Part shown: one piece after another, positions 12,427 through 23,510 of the stretch
Layout: each line of letters begins with the position of its first letter
How positions within the stretch are numbered: the first letter of the stretch is position 1
Assembly: GCA_011037195.1 (NCBI GenBank)
Contig: JAAEAF010005006.1
Location: 26,046 to 90,045 of the forward strand
DNA: 64,000 bases
Direction: 5' to 3'
Source of the DNA: Triatoma infestans
Taxonomy: Eukaryota > Arthropoda > Insecta > Hemiptera > Reduviidae
Notes under the pieces: model-generated
The model's input: only the letters and a program-made list of their open reading frames with translations
Told to the model about the DNA's origin: nothing
Databases searched by the model: none
Made by a program: the position numbers and the translations under genes

Positions 12427-13400
12427 TACTTTCTCTTACTCCTAGTAAGAAGCAAGTATTGTAATCGTGTCAAATTTTCGAAATCGAGTTTTTACCGGAA
12501 ATATCCGTTTAGAGGTCCCCTGAGTGCAAAAAGTGGTTTTTAGCAAATGGTGTGGGTATGTGTGTGTGTGTGTGTTGGTATGTGAACAGCATAGCTCCAA
12601 AACGAAAAACCGTAGAAAGTTGAAACTTGATATTACGTTTAGGTATCACCATGGGATCTGTCGGTGAGTTATCTATCAAAATTCCTCAACCGGAAGTACC
12701 ACTTTACAAGTTTTTTTTTTTTTTACGTTTTTGCTATTTTTTTCAAAAATGGCTCCGACGATTTTCTTTAAGCTTAAAGAGCTACAACTTTTATTTGAAA
12801 CATTTCTCCGGGAAAATTCATTTAAGGGCATTTCTGAGGGAGAGGTGGGATTAGGTTTTCATCTTAACTGCTATTTCAGTTTATTAGACAATTCTGTCAT
12901 CTAAATGAATGTTAATTAGAATTAAATATGTTGTTGCAATTCCGCGTTTGAAAAAAGTCGGATAACCGGAAGTGCGTTTACTTTACTAAATGATTTTTTT
13001 TCACATATTCGCAATTTTCTCAAAAATGGCTCCGACGATTTTCTTGAAACTTAGTATATAAACTAAATATGCAAAAACCTACATCTTTTATTTAAAACAT
13101 CTCTCGAAAAATTCATTTAAGGGCACTTTTAGGGCAAGGGTGGGGTTACAGCTTCCTCTAAAGTGGTATCATAGTTGATTATACAATTCTATCATCCAAG
13201 CAAAATTAATTAGAAATAAATAGATGGCCAAAATTCCGAGTTTCAAGGAAATTAGTAAACCGGAAGTGCGCTTTTACTGAACAGTTTTTTTTTCAGTTTT
13301 CGACGAATTTCGTTATATGTGGTACACAAACTATAACATTTGTCAATTACAGTTTTGAGAACATGCCCAAGAGAAAGTTGTGTGAGTGTTTCACACCAGA
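12427..13400 (-). mobile_element. Complete Helentron-like non-autonomous element
   Basis: Reversed copy. The 3' hairpin is at 12428-12455 (ACTTTCTCTTACTCCTAGTA then AGAAGCAAGT), followed by the CACCGGAAATATCCG block, (TG)n at 12554-12574, and ACCGGAAGT junctions at about 12689, 12965 and 13259. The subterminal repeat is near 13367-13379 and the 5' terminus ends at 13400. The upper strand is (TG)n because the element is reversed. No coding capacity. Confidence 0.85.
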
Positions 13401-13401
13401 T

Positions 13402-14689
13402 TAATATTAAATAGGTAACAGAAACGTACATTCCCAAGTGGTATTTTAGAGGAACAGAAAGTTCTTTCACGGCAAGAATTTACAAATTCAGTTCTCTCAC
13501 CAGCAAAAATTAAAATTTTATAGGCATGGAAAAATCCCGGCCATATTGATAGTATTCAGCTTATAGAAAAATCTTTAAGAAAGAGTTATTTTATACAAAA
13601 AGGAGATCATCTTTGAATACAGTTACAATAGGGCGGTCTTTACGTTCTGAAGTGGGTAGAAACTAGACTGCAATATTGGGCGCAACTGTTCACATAAGAA
13701 GACACCCAGTCACTATACTATGTGAATATAATTGTTTGAAGCACCTGCAAATATAGCGAGGCTTTGCAGTGAATGGCACATACGGGGTAACAGTGTTCAA
13801 GAGTATCTGGATGGAGGAGAACGGAAGGTAATTTAGAGGTTGCAGAAGGAGAATTATAGCTCACTGGCGGGGTGAACACCCCAATGTGTAGAGCGGGGAG
13901 TGGATTTAGGGATGAATTCTGTTAGTGAATGTCACCAGCAGACGTTTCTATGACATATAGCATGGCCACCACCATTCTCCCACATACTGTTTACTGTAGT
14001 ATAGCCGTTTCCGCTGCTCTAGCTGTGCTGAACATACCCTTTCAAAATAGCGGTTCAGGGGAGAGGCAGGGGTGCGAGTTCTGTTCTACACAATCCCCCT
14101 GTTTGTAAGTGTGAGTGTGGGTGCGTACATAGTAAGGACCGTACCCCTCTTAGCAAGCTTAAATCTACCGCACATGTATTAGTACCAGATGTGCACTACT
14201 TAACTTCCTACTTAGAATGATATTCGTCTCTTCTATATCTTAGAAGATGATGGAATCTTCAATACATTATATACATCTATCTCCATCACTCATATAAATA
14301 ACATTTCTACAAATTTAAACCAAACCACAACTACATACTTAATTATTATCCCTGACAGTCATTATTTATGAAATAGAAAGTAAAATTTAAATTAGTCTTT
14401 ACTAAATAAAGAGAAAATTTATACTAAAGATTCCTAAAGTGGGAGATCAATTAACTTAACTTTTACTTGTGTGATTATGCTCTTAACAGTATGCTTCGTA
14501 ACCCTTAATTATTCTGACCAATTTCTTACAAAATCTAGTCGAAAGTATACAATTTCAATTCAACTCATCCAGAATTTTCTCCAGTGTCATAATTTGGTAA
14601 ATGAAGTTTATGTAAAGACAATGACGTCCAAGTTTCTTTCATATAGATCGCAAACTCATTTACAAACTTAATGAATCGAAATCTGATAA
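13402..14689. other. Gene-free DNA with a GC-richer patch at 13620-14160
   Basis: The stretch 13620-14160 is less AT-rich than its surroundings and shows no repeat family I recognise. Open frames are short and stop-rich, so I cannot call an exon. It may be unique sequence. Confidence 0.4.
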
Positions 14690-15595
14690 AGGAACAAACG
14701 AAACCGGTTCAAATTAATGAGAAAAAAGCATGCAAAAATCCATCAATTGTAAAATGCGACGTTACTAAAATTTATTTGTCACGTTTTTCCCGATTTTCTT
14801 TGAATATCTAACTACACATAAATACCTATTACTTGTTTTTTTTAATTGACCTGGAAAACTGATTTCTCAGGACCAGTAAGATTAGGCTTTCCCTTTAAAG
14901 TGAATCTTCAATACGATAACCAGTTTACTAAGTGTACAATATTAATGTACATTAATAGCACTACTAGAATTCCAAATTTGAAGAAAATCGGGAAACCGTT
15001 AGGGCAACTTAAAAGAATTGGTTTTTGAGGTTGAATTGTCTTGAAAACTGCTCAAACGACTTTCTTTAAAACTTCAATAAAAAATAAATCAATTTTCCCA
15101 GGAAAATATTTCAAATAAAAGAGATAAAATTGCATGCGAAGCTTAAAGATAATTAATCTGGTTGGTTCCGCAGAGCTGGAAAGCATCAGAATATTTTCCG
15201 TGACAGCCTGCTTCTTTTGAGGTCATTCGCCCATCATCAAGATGGGTGTGATAACATAGACTTGCACAGAGCAAATTCAGTTTATACGCTGACTTGTGTT
15301 TGACAAACGCATCCTGATGATGTGCGAACGCCCGAAACCGGTCGATGACCACAAAAAGAGCAGGCTGTCACGAAAAATATCTCTGATTTAAAGATAATCG
15401 TTGAAGACGTTTTCAAGGGGGAAAAACACGCTCTTCGTTGTTAGATTTTGCCCGCAAGCTTTGTGTCAGCTGATGCAGTGGTAGTACGAGTATGAATGGA
15501 ATATCCTAAATGGAATAAAACAGTATAAATCGTACCTAAATGGAATATCAAGTTTGAGGAAGTGCGATTCTTCGGTTTTGAGATATTTTGTTCAC

Positions 15596-15631
<36 letters not shown>

Positions 15632-15725
15632 TCCTTCGCTAAAAACATTTTTTATCGTACTCAAGAGGGCTCAAAATGTATTTCTGGAGAATACCCAATT
15701 TCGAATAGAATACTTCCGCTTATTA
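14690..15725 (+). repeat. Old Helentron-like copy, split by a fold-back insertion
   Basis: Diverged monomer sequence runs from about 14690 to 15153 and resumes at 15399 (AATCGTTGAAGACGTTTTC). It continues through the AAATGGAATATCAAGTTTGA block, (CA)n at 15597-15629 and a worn 3' end near 15725. The 234-bp segment 15154-15387 is foreign and flanked by 11-bp target duplications. Confidence 0.75.
15154..15387. mobile_element. 234-bp fold-back retroinsert with 11-bp target duplication
   Basis: TTAAAGATAAT stands on both sides (15143-15153 and 15388-15398), so the boundaries are firm. The arms are inverted: TTTTCCGTGACAGCCTGCT (15194-15212) pairs with AGCAGGCTGTCACGAAAAA near 15359-15377. Inner blocks CCATCATCAAGATG (15231-15244) and CATCCTGATGATG (15310-15322) pair again. 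On the plus strand CTGATGA (15314-15320) is followed by a short stem and GAAAC (15334-15338), then a GGTC-GAT-GACC hairpin (15340-15350). This resembles a hammerhead-ribozyme core, but no cleavage-site strand is evident. Penelope-like elements and retrozymes carry such motifs. Confidence 0.7.
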
Positions 15726-17000
15726 AAGATTGTTCTGTACCATATAATATGTACTTAGACATTATTTGTCAAAACAAATATTCAACTTTCTTCTTTGTCA
15801 ATGGCATACGACTTGCAAACGGTCACAAAGAAGTATTGAACTTATGTAAAATAAAAGATGGAAGAAATAAGAGGGAAAGTAAATCTAAAATAATTACCTT
15901 TCTTTCACTCCCCTCTCTTTTCGGCCACAAAGAGGGTAGTAAGATGTTTGTAAAGTGGAAAGGCAGGAGGCGGTACTGCTGGGAGGGATGATGATTGAAG
16001 TTGAAGGGTGTAATGAAAGGGAAGATATATATATATATATATATAATGTAAGAAGAATAGGATGATGATGCAAGGTGAATTGAAGGTAATTTTGTTGGCT
16101 GATAGAACGGTTGTGCAGCCGCTGTAGGAAGGGCGAGGGGGATGAGCTACTGTACCCGGTAGTTACAGTACATCATCTTCATACCTTACTACTATTTCCT
16201 TCATTCTCTCTCTCTTCGCTTGTTGTTATGTAGAAGATGCATTTCTTATAACAAACAGTCAAAGCTTCCTCCATCTTTCACCATCAACCTACACACCAAG
16301 CCTCCTTCACCCCCCACCGCCATCAATTTTATAACATCAAAACATACATCACTAAAAGAGGGGAAAAAATTACCCTTCCAAATAGATAGGAAATATTATC
16401 AATATCTTGTCAATAATGGTTATATAAACATTTATGTTTTACTTAAAATAACAAAAAGTGAAACATTTCACTTTTAAATTATATATATACATAGATATAT
16501 TATATATATATATATACATTCGTTTGTATATTATAATATACATGATTTATATTTTATATATATATAAATAAATCACTATAACTGCTGCTCTCTGTGGCGG
16601 AAACAAACAACTTCATGCTCCTTGCGACCGCCAGACTACTGCGTCGCTGACACACTCATGCTATCACCACCAAATCACAACGATACTACCTAATTACCAA
16701 CAAGACACTTTTGCACGTTATCACTTTACCAACAAGATCTCCCCTGTAGAGGAGGTTTATTATATTACGCTGCTCGCTCTCTTAATATCACAGTGGAATG
16801 TTGGCACCGACAATATCATCTTCAGTTAGGCTGTTACCCGCTATAGATGTTCTATATTAATTATTATATACCTCATAACACCATGACGACAAATACAACC
16901 ACTGTCCCGCTATGTCCATTTCGCCCTAAATGAACTTTAAATGCAAGTTTATGAATTCTAATACTACAACAACTTTAGTCTTCACTCATTCTCAGTCAGT
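15726..17000. other. Gene-free DNA with (TA)n tracts
   Basis: (TA)n tracts lie at 16026-16046 and about 16486-16516. A CT/CA-rich stretch runs at 16190-16330. A GC-richer block at 16580-16830 shows no family match. No frame has a domain; the 145-codon frame at 15554-15991 reads through a (CA)n tract of the old Helentron-like copy. Confidence 0.5.
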
Positions 17001-17400
17001 TTGTAGTGCGAAATGATGACTGTCGGGTGAGCATTGGTGAAGACTGGAGTGTTTCAAAGGGAGTAGTAGGTCCGTGAGAGAAGGCCAATTATGAAGAAGA
17101 ATGCGGCAATAGCAGAGTGTTCGGATGAGGGGGTGAGAGTGTGGGAAAGACCAGAGGTATGTAATGTAATTAGAGTGTTAGTAGCCATACCGCCCCTCAA
17201 CCAGCCGCCTTCAATAACACAACACAGTAGTAGTAGGATGCAGTCAGTGGTAGTGAGTAGGAGGCAGGCCCCAGCCGCCTCACAGGAATACATAAATAGT
17301 TCATCAAAAAGGGTTGTGTCTGCTACTACTGCTACCAGTGGCATTACTGTTGCCGCTACCATTTCTTCCCTTCTAAATGTGAGCAAAGCCTAGGTTGGGA
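17001..17400. other. GC-richer patch, open on both strands
   Basis: Frames of 100 codons (plus, 17091-17393) and 110 codons (minus, 17054-17386) overlap almost completely. That pattern usually means stop-poor composition rather than coding. The plus frame has a Ser/Ala/Thr-rich tail from imperfect GTAGTA/GCTACT triplets. No domain is visible. I would not call a gene, though this is among the least repeat-like DNA in the window. Confidence 0.3.
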
Positions 17401-19780
17401 ATTCACTCACTTTGCTCAAAGAGAGCTCTCCAGCGCATACTCAAACCAACTCAACTCACTTTTCTTGTATCTAACAGAATCACCAAGTATTTCTACATAA
17501 CTAACGTGTCCTCGTCTCTTCTTCTTCTATTATTTGTCCACCCTTCTGGGACATCCTACCGGCAGGAAAATTTTTAGATAAACGAATATAAAAGCTAAAA
17601 ATGAAAATCTGTGGCACCGGTTTGTTGGTTTGAATTGTAATAATTGTTATATTTAATTCAGAGAGGAAATTTTTGAAGTGAATGTTACAAATCATTTAAA
17701 TCTACTTAATAATTATTATTATAATTATTATATAGGAAGGGAGGGAGGACTATAAAGAATATTAAAAAAGCAATTTGGGAGGAATGTTATTCCCCTCAGA
17801 TCTCCTGAATTTTCATGGAAAAATAAAAACAGTGCTTCATGAAAAGTTTCTTTTTTTAGTGCTATGATGTTTTCTCTCTTTCTCTGACAAAAGTGTTTCT
17901 AACGACAATTAATACTGCAGCAAATGATGTTGTCCGCACATTCTTAGGTTTGGCTGCATTTTCTATTGGTTCTTCGCATAATTACGCAGTAAATAATATA
18001 GCGATCAGGAGGCTGGTCTTTACTGTTTCACTCTCTCATTCTCTTTCGGCGAAAAAGGAAAAATAATTAAAAAAAAAATTGTTTATAAAAAAAACAAAGT
18101 AAACTGAAGTAAAGTTCGTGTTAGAGCGAAAAAAGGAGAGAACGAATCAGCAAACATGAATAATTCATTCTGTAATAATAGACAATTTATTAGTAAAGGT
18201 AATAAAATTTGATTCAAGTACTGTAATCTAAATAAAATATTATTATACCAATATTGTTGAAATTATTTATATTTTAATTTATAATTACAAAAATGAAAAC
18301 TGAACACACCGATTGGACTTTACAGAAAAATAAATTCAGTTTTGAACTACTTATCAAAAACGTTCGTCGTCATTGTACTATATATGTATTTGTTGTATTA
18401 TATGTAACATTCACATACGACTATTATCAGAATTGTGATAAAACAAAAATGCTGTAAAAATTGTGATAAAATATAACATACCATAACCTCACAAAAGTAT
18501 GTAAAGTACGAATGTACATATTATCATTTGAATATTTTTGCAGATGTACTTTATTTTTTGTCATGAAAGTACATATTTGTCACATAATTGTTTAAATTTG
18601 TGGCTCTATGAATATTTTGTTGTATTTATTTTTTTTTTTTCTATCGTTCCTTACTCCAAATAATTTATCTTTCTTAATGCCTATTTTGCGGGCCGACAAA
18701 TGAATGACACCCTTAATATAAGTATATAGTAGGTAATATAAATAGATACTAGTAATAATATAAAGAAACTTTATTTTATTTAAACTTTAGATAAATTGAA
18801 ATTCATATCCATACTTGTATTTAGTAAAAATCAATAAACAAAAAATAATTCAATCAATTAAAAAAAAAAAAAAAAAAAATCAAAATCGAATGGGTTGAAA
18901 GTCTGATACCCTGACGGCTGATAAACAATGTGCAAAATGTTCGAGAGATTTTTAATTATATCCAATAATAATCCCCCGTAAAGAGTGAATTAATTAAACC
19001 CGAAATGAATATAACAGATTACATAAGAAAAATAAAATGGTTAGACAAAAACACCGGGCTCAGTCGAAATAGATTTTCCAGTCGTAATTAATGAAGTTCC
19101 ACTGGAAATTAATAATAATAAAAAACCTTAGTAGAAAGTTTTTAAATAATTATTGTGGAACTATAGAAAACAATTATTTTTCAAAATGGTAAGAGAAAAA
19201 AAAAATCTACTATTTCCTTCGTAGGAGACAAAAAGCGACATCCTGCTGCATTATTCGTTACTGGGGGAGACTGTGAACATTCGTCTGGGTCAGCCTGGCT
19301 GGGTAACTAGAGGGCATCAACCCTCATCTCATAACCAATGTGATATTTATTAGATTGCATACACTCACACACACATAAATATGCATGTTATTGTACGATA
19401 ATTAATACTAGGAAAATAATAAAAGCTTTTAGAATAATTTTCCACTGGCTTTTGGATCGATAATTTGTAACAGTTTGATAAAATAAGGTCATCGGACATA
19501 ACGCAGCCACAGTTGGCCATATTATCTTAATATTATGGATAATTATTATGAATAATTAAATAAAAAAAATACGTGAACGTAAAGTTGTATATTAAACAGA
19601 AATATGAACGTATGACATACTATTTGTGGTAAGTGATTATAATAATCTGATCCAAAATTCGTATTAATTAATAGGCTGCTGATGCAACAATCAACTTCAA
19701 TGTCTTAATCGAATAGTTTTTGATGCTTTATGATTTAAACGATCATAAAGGAAATCAAAACTATTTTATAAAGTGTTTAA
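17401..19780. other. AT-rich gene-free DNA
   Basis: I saw no recognisable element. A poly(A) run of about 21 bases at 18859-18880 could be the tail of a lost retroposon, but the sequence before it matches no family here. Confidence 0.5.
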
Positions 19781-19784
19781 GAAT

Positions 19785-21325
19785 ATGAAAAGAGATAAAG
19801 AACCTGCAATAAAATTTATAAAAGATAAGCGCGGAGTCTTGATAAGAAGGAACAAGATATAATGAATATAATGGAAATGGAGAGAATATTTCAATGAATT
19901 ATTACAAAAGGTTAACACCGAAGAGGACGCAACGATTGATGGGACGCCAATTGAAAATCAGGAGGGCACGGAGTTTGAAAAGGACGACTACATTGACGAG
20001 AATGAGTTGATGTTGGCAATCGGAAGTATAAACTAGGAAAAGCACCCGGACATGACGGAATCACGCCAGAAATGATTAAGTATATGGGTGGCAAAGGGGG
20101 CAAGGTACTGCTGCATCAATTTAATTTGGTGTGGAAGCAAAAACGCATCTCCAAAGATTGGGAAATATCAGTGTTCAAAAAAGGCGACAACAGAGAATGT
20201 GGCAATCATAGAGGGATATCCCTTCTTTCCGTACCCAGCAAACTCTACTCAAAGATCTTGGTGAAAAGATTAAGAAGAATTCTGGACAGTCAACTGCAGG
20301 AGGCCCAGTGCGGTTTTAGAAACAACCGAAGCACTCAAGATTTAATATTTACCTTGCGCCAGATAAGCGAGAAGGTGTTAGAAAAAAGTAAGCGCGTGAA
20401 TTTGTGCTTTGTGGACCTAGAAAAAGCATTTGACCGCATCACAAGACCGGACATTATCAACTCTCTGATTAACAAAGGAGTGAACAAAGGATTATGGAGG
20501 GCCATAGGAAGTCTGTATATAAGGACGAGGAACTATGTTCGAACAGCCAATACCAGCTCTCGGGAGTTCGAGACAACAAAAGGAATCCGTCAAGGCTGTA
20601 GCCTCAGTCCGCTTCTGCTCATAGTTGCCCTAGATCAATCACTTGAAGACAATGGAGATTGGCAAGAAAAGGGGTCAGCCATTGAACGTTATGGTTAATC
20701 AGCAAGTCCTATAGCAAGTTGAAAATTTCAAATATCTGGGAGTTAATATAAATGAAGAAGGCCTAATCCATAAAGAAATAAATGATAGGATCGCTTCGGC
20801 AGGAATTGTTTAATGCCTTAAAAAGAGGATTTATAAACAAAAAAGAAATCAGTAAAAGCATTAAGGTAACAATCTTTAAAAATACATTCCTCCCAATCTT
20901 TACATACGGGAGTCATGGGCTCCCACATCAAACATCGTAGCCAAATTCAAGCAGCGGAAATGCGCTTTCTTCGAAGGATTGAGGGTAACACGCGTAGGGA
21001 CCGAGTAAGGAACACTACGATAAGATCAAACCTAGATGTCAAACCTGTGAAGCAAGTACTAAGAGAAAATAGACTAAGATGGTAAGGGCATTTGATGAGG
21101 ATGGATGTAGGGAGAGTGGCTAGGACATGCTATGAGGCGCGAAAATGCAGGGACAGCGAGATTGAGGAAGACCGCGAAGCACCTGGGAAGGCTGGTCAAA
21201 GAAGATTTTACAGCAAGGAGACTGGAATGGCCAAGAGAGCTAAATTGACGAAGGACAGGAATCTGAAGCATCTCTACAGCGTGAGGTAGAAGAGATTTAG
21301 ATTAAAAAGAAGAAGAAGTTTTTGA
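19785..21325 (+). pseudogene. LINE-B: non-LTR retrotransposon with its catalytic RT motif deleted
   Basis: The 208-codon open stretch 20072-20698 is the best-preserved protein here and belongs to a LINE reverse transcriptase. Fingers motifs include NHRGISLLSVPSKLYSKIL (about 20200-20260) and QCGFRNNRSTQDLIFTLRQI. Palm motif A is FVDLEKAFDRI (about 20408-20440), followed by GIRQGCSLSPLL near 20582-20617. The frame then runs into the linker and stops at 20698. The next recognisable part, FKYLGVNINEEG (about 20728-20763), belongs after the Asp-Asp box, so a deletion of the DD segment occurred near 20640-20700. The 3' part carries YGHLMRMD-like thumb/connection text (about 21080) and ends in an AGAAGAAGAAG run at 21310-21320. 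The 5' part has stops. Clade unassigned; not functional. Confidence 0.9.
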
Positions 21326-21600
21326 TGCTACAATCAACTTCAATGTTTTAATCGACTACTTTTGAAGTTTTTATAGGTTCTCTCTCACTATCACTCTCGC
21401 TATCTCTCTCTCTGTCACTCTCTCGCTCTCACTCTCTCTCTCGTTCTCGCTCTCTCTCTCTCTCTCACGCTCTCTCTCTCTCACGCTCTATCACTCTCTC
21501 TCACTCGCTCTCTCTCTCTCGTTCACGCTCTCTCACTCTCGCTCTCTCTCTCTCACTCGCTCTCTCTCCCTCCACTCACTCTTTCTCCTTCTATAGACAG
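21326..21600. repeat. Imperfect (CT)n polypyrimidine tract
   Basis: From about 21378 to 21595 the plus strand is almost purely C and T, with interspersed CACTCTCG units. It is a long imperfect microsatellite with homopurine-homopyrimidine strand asymmetry. It follows the end of LINE-B. Confidence 0.9.
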
Positions 21601-21654
21601 AATTAGCTTCCTTAAACAATCTAGTATGAATACACAAAAAAGTAATTGACAAAT

Positions 21655-21975
21655 TTTCTTCATACTAAGAATTTGTACTAAATGTTTTGTTTACTAAATG
21701 TAAAAAAAATTTAGGAAACTTAAACTGAGGGGAGCAAGACCTCCCCAGCTCCCCCAAGAACCCTCCCAAAATCCGGTGAACCGATTTTCTTTAAATGCGA
21801 AATTTTGGCAATACTTACATTTAATTCTTATTTATATTATATACGACGAGATGATAGACTCGCACAATATATGAAAAATACAAGTTAAGAGGAAAGTCTT
21901 TTACAACACCACCTGAAATGAATTTTTCGACAAAAATGTTTCTAATAAAAAAGACCTAAATAATTGAAAATTGGA
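21655..21975 (+). repeat. Helentron-like monomer fragment, older subfamily
   Basis: One degenerate monomer: AAATCCGGTGAACCGATTTTC near 21770, then a TGAATTTTTCGACAAAAATG block near 21917. The upstream part has the CCCCCAAGAACCC block typical of the older subfamily. No termini. Confidence 0.6.
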
Positions 21976-22384
21976 TCGAACAAAATAAAATATCGAATTT
22001 ATAAGTTCACTATGTATATTCTGATTGCTCCTCGCCAGGAAGGAAAAAGTCTGTCGGTGGGTGGAAAGAGAAGCACCGAATCACGAAGTGTAGACTATAG
22101 AAACAGAGAGTATAGAGTAGAGATAAACAGAAATTCCAATGAAATCTATTCTAGTAAATGTGTTGAAACTTCAGAAGTTGTTGCTAGTAGTCCGAACAAG
22201 GAAGTTGGGATAGTTTGGGGTAATAAGTGAGGTGTTAAGAAAAGATCGTCCGGGAGGAAGAGATAGGAAAGCGTATGGAATAGACTAGAGAGATAGTACA
22301 GGACTCTAACCATGACGTGAAATGCTGATGGATTGAAGCGATGACGAGGATTGGGCGAAGAGAGCTAAATGTAGCTGGGCTCTT

Positions 22385-22633
22385 CATATAGTGGTACCAA
22401 GTTTAAAGAAAATCGTTGGAGCCATTTTTTTATAAAATCGCTAAAAAACTGAAAAATCTTAATCAGTAAAGAGGCACTTGTGGTGGGCCGATTTTGATCA
22501 AAGCTTTATTGGCGGGGCCTCAGATACAACTTCAACGAAATAGTAAGTTTGAACTTTCTGCGGTTTTCCGTTTTTTAATTAAGTCGAGAAAGAGTGTGTG
22601 AGAGTGAGTGAGAAAGAGAGAGAGAGAGAGAGA

Positions 22634-22673
<40 letters not shown>

Positions 22674-22802
22674 CCTAGCCTCAAAACTATATTTCCGGTG
22701 CTAACTCGTTATAGAAAATTTGACACGATTGTTATACTTCCTGTTACTAGCAGTGTGTGTACCTTGTGTGTGTTTGTGCGTACTAGCAGTAAGAGGAAGT
22801 AA
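22385..22802 (+). repeat. Helentron-like 3' half with an altered terminal hairpin
   Basis: The monomer end (AAGTTTAAAGAAAATCGTTG, 22390-22409) leads into the 3' part, a (GA)n/(GT)n microsatellite at 22605-22673 in place of (CA)n, the ATTTCCGGTGCTAACTCG block, and the 3' end. In the terminal hairpin TACTAGCAGT occurs twice, separated by a GT-rich spacer (about 22746-22790), so the usual 3-nt loop is greatly enlarged. Confidence 0.75.
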
Positions 22803-22914
22803 AAGCGGTCACTATAATTCTTATTTCTACTTTCTATAAACGATGATACTTTTTCAACGCAGTGATTACTAACCGAGGCCTTTTTGAAATGAGTTATGCC
22901 AGTAACTCCGTCAT

Positions 22915-23000
22915 TGATAGCAGGCTAGCGCAATGGCTACATGCGGGTCTTTTACTCATCGTTGCCTCTGCCTTCAATGTATAAGTCTCTAGATTTTCAT
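22915..23000 (+). repeat. Decayed tRNA-derived SINE head
   Basis: GCAGGCTAGCGCAATGGCTA resembles the A-box region of a tRNA gene. After about 45 bases a worn B-box-like stretch and TCTAGATTTTC follow, as in the type 1 SINE. The body and tail are lost. Low certainty. Confidence 0.4.
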
Positions 23001-23219
23001 TAATTATTTCCCCACTAGAAATAATAGAACGTCAATCCTTTCTAAACCATGTGTTCCTTTGTCAACCTTTTATTGATTGACATTACCCTCTTCTACACTT
23101 CCTAGGGGCGGAAATAAACTTGCCTCTTGTTTACGCTGGAGAGTATTGTAGCCTATTTAAAGTACAAACACAATATAGTTGATAAATAAAACTATTTATG
23201 ATATTAGCATATCCACAGG

Positions 23220-23510
23220 CACGTGTGTGTTTCATACCAGAATTTTTCACTTAAAAGTTGTTTATTAATTGATCAGTTTATTAATAGTCATGTTTTAATT
23301 ATTTATTTATTTATTTTATTAAATGCTTTTTGCGTTAATTTTATTTATTTATTTTTTAGTTCTCTGTTATTAACTCCTGTAATGTACTGTGTTTTTCCAA
23401 AAGAACCCTTTGTCTTTACTTTTTCGGACCCAGCAAACCTCAAAACATTTGCTTCTGGAAAAAAACTCAATTGCGGAAATCTGACACGATAGCAATACTA
23501 TATATAAATA
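23220..23510. repeat. Remnants of both ends of a Helentron-like copy
   Basis: GTGTGTTTCATACCAGAAT (23224-23242) matches the 5' terminus on the minus strand. At 23385-23495 the 3' region appears on the plus strand: a TTTTTCGGACCCAGCAAACC-like block, then GGAAAAAAACTCAATTGCGG and CTGACACGATAGCAATACT. The two have opposite orientations, so they come from two copies. Confidence 0.6.

Noticed and set aside
15554..15991. 145-codon open frame on the plus strand
   Set aside because: It reads through the (CA)n tract (a Thr-His run) and the worn 3' end of a Helentron-like copy into unrelated DNA.
17054..17393. Overlapping 100- and 110-codon frames on opposite strands
   Set aside because: Mirror open frames of equal length suggest composition. 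No domain, splice or start context could be supported, so it is listed only as an island.
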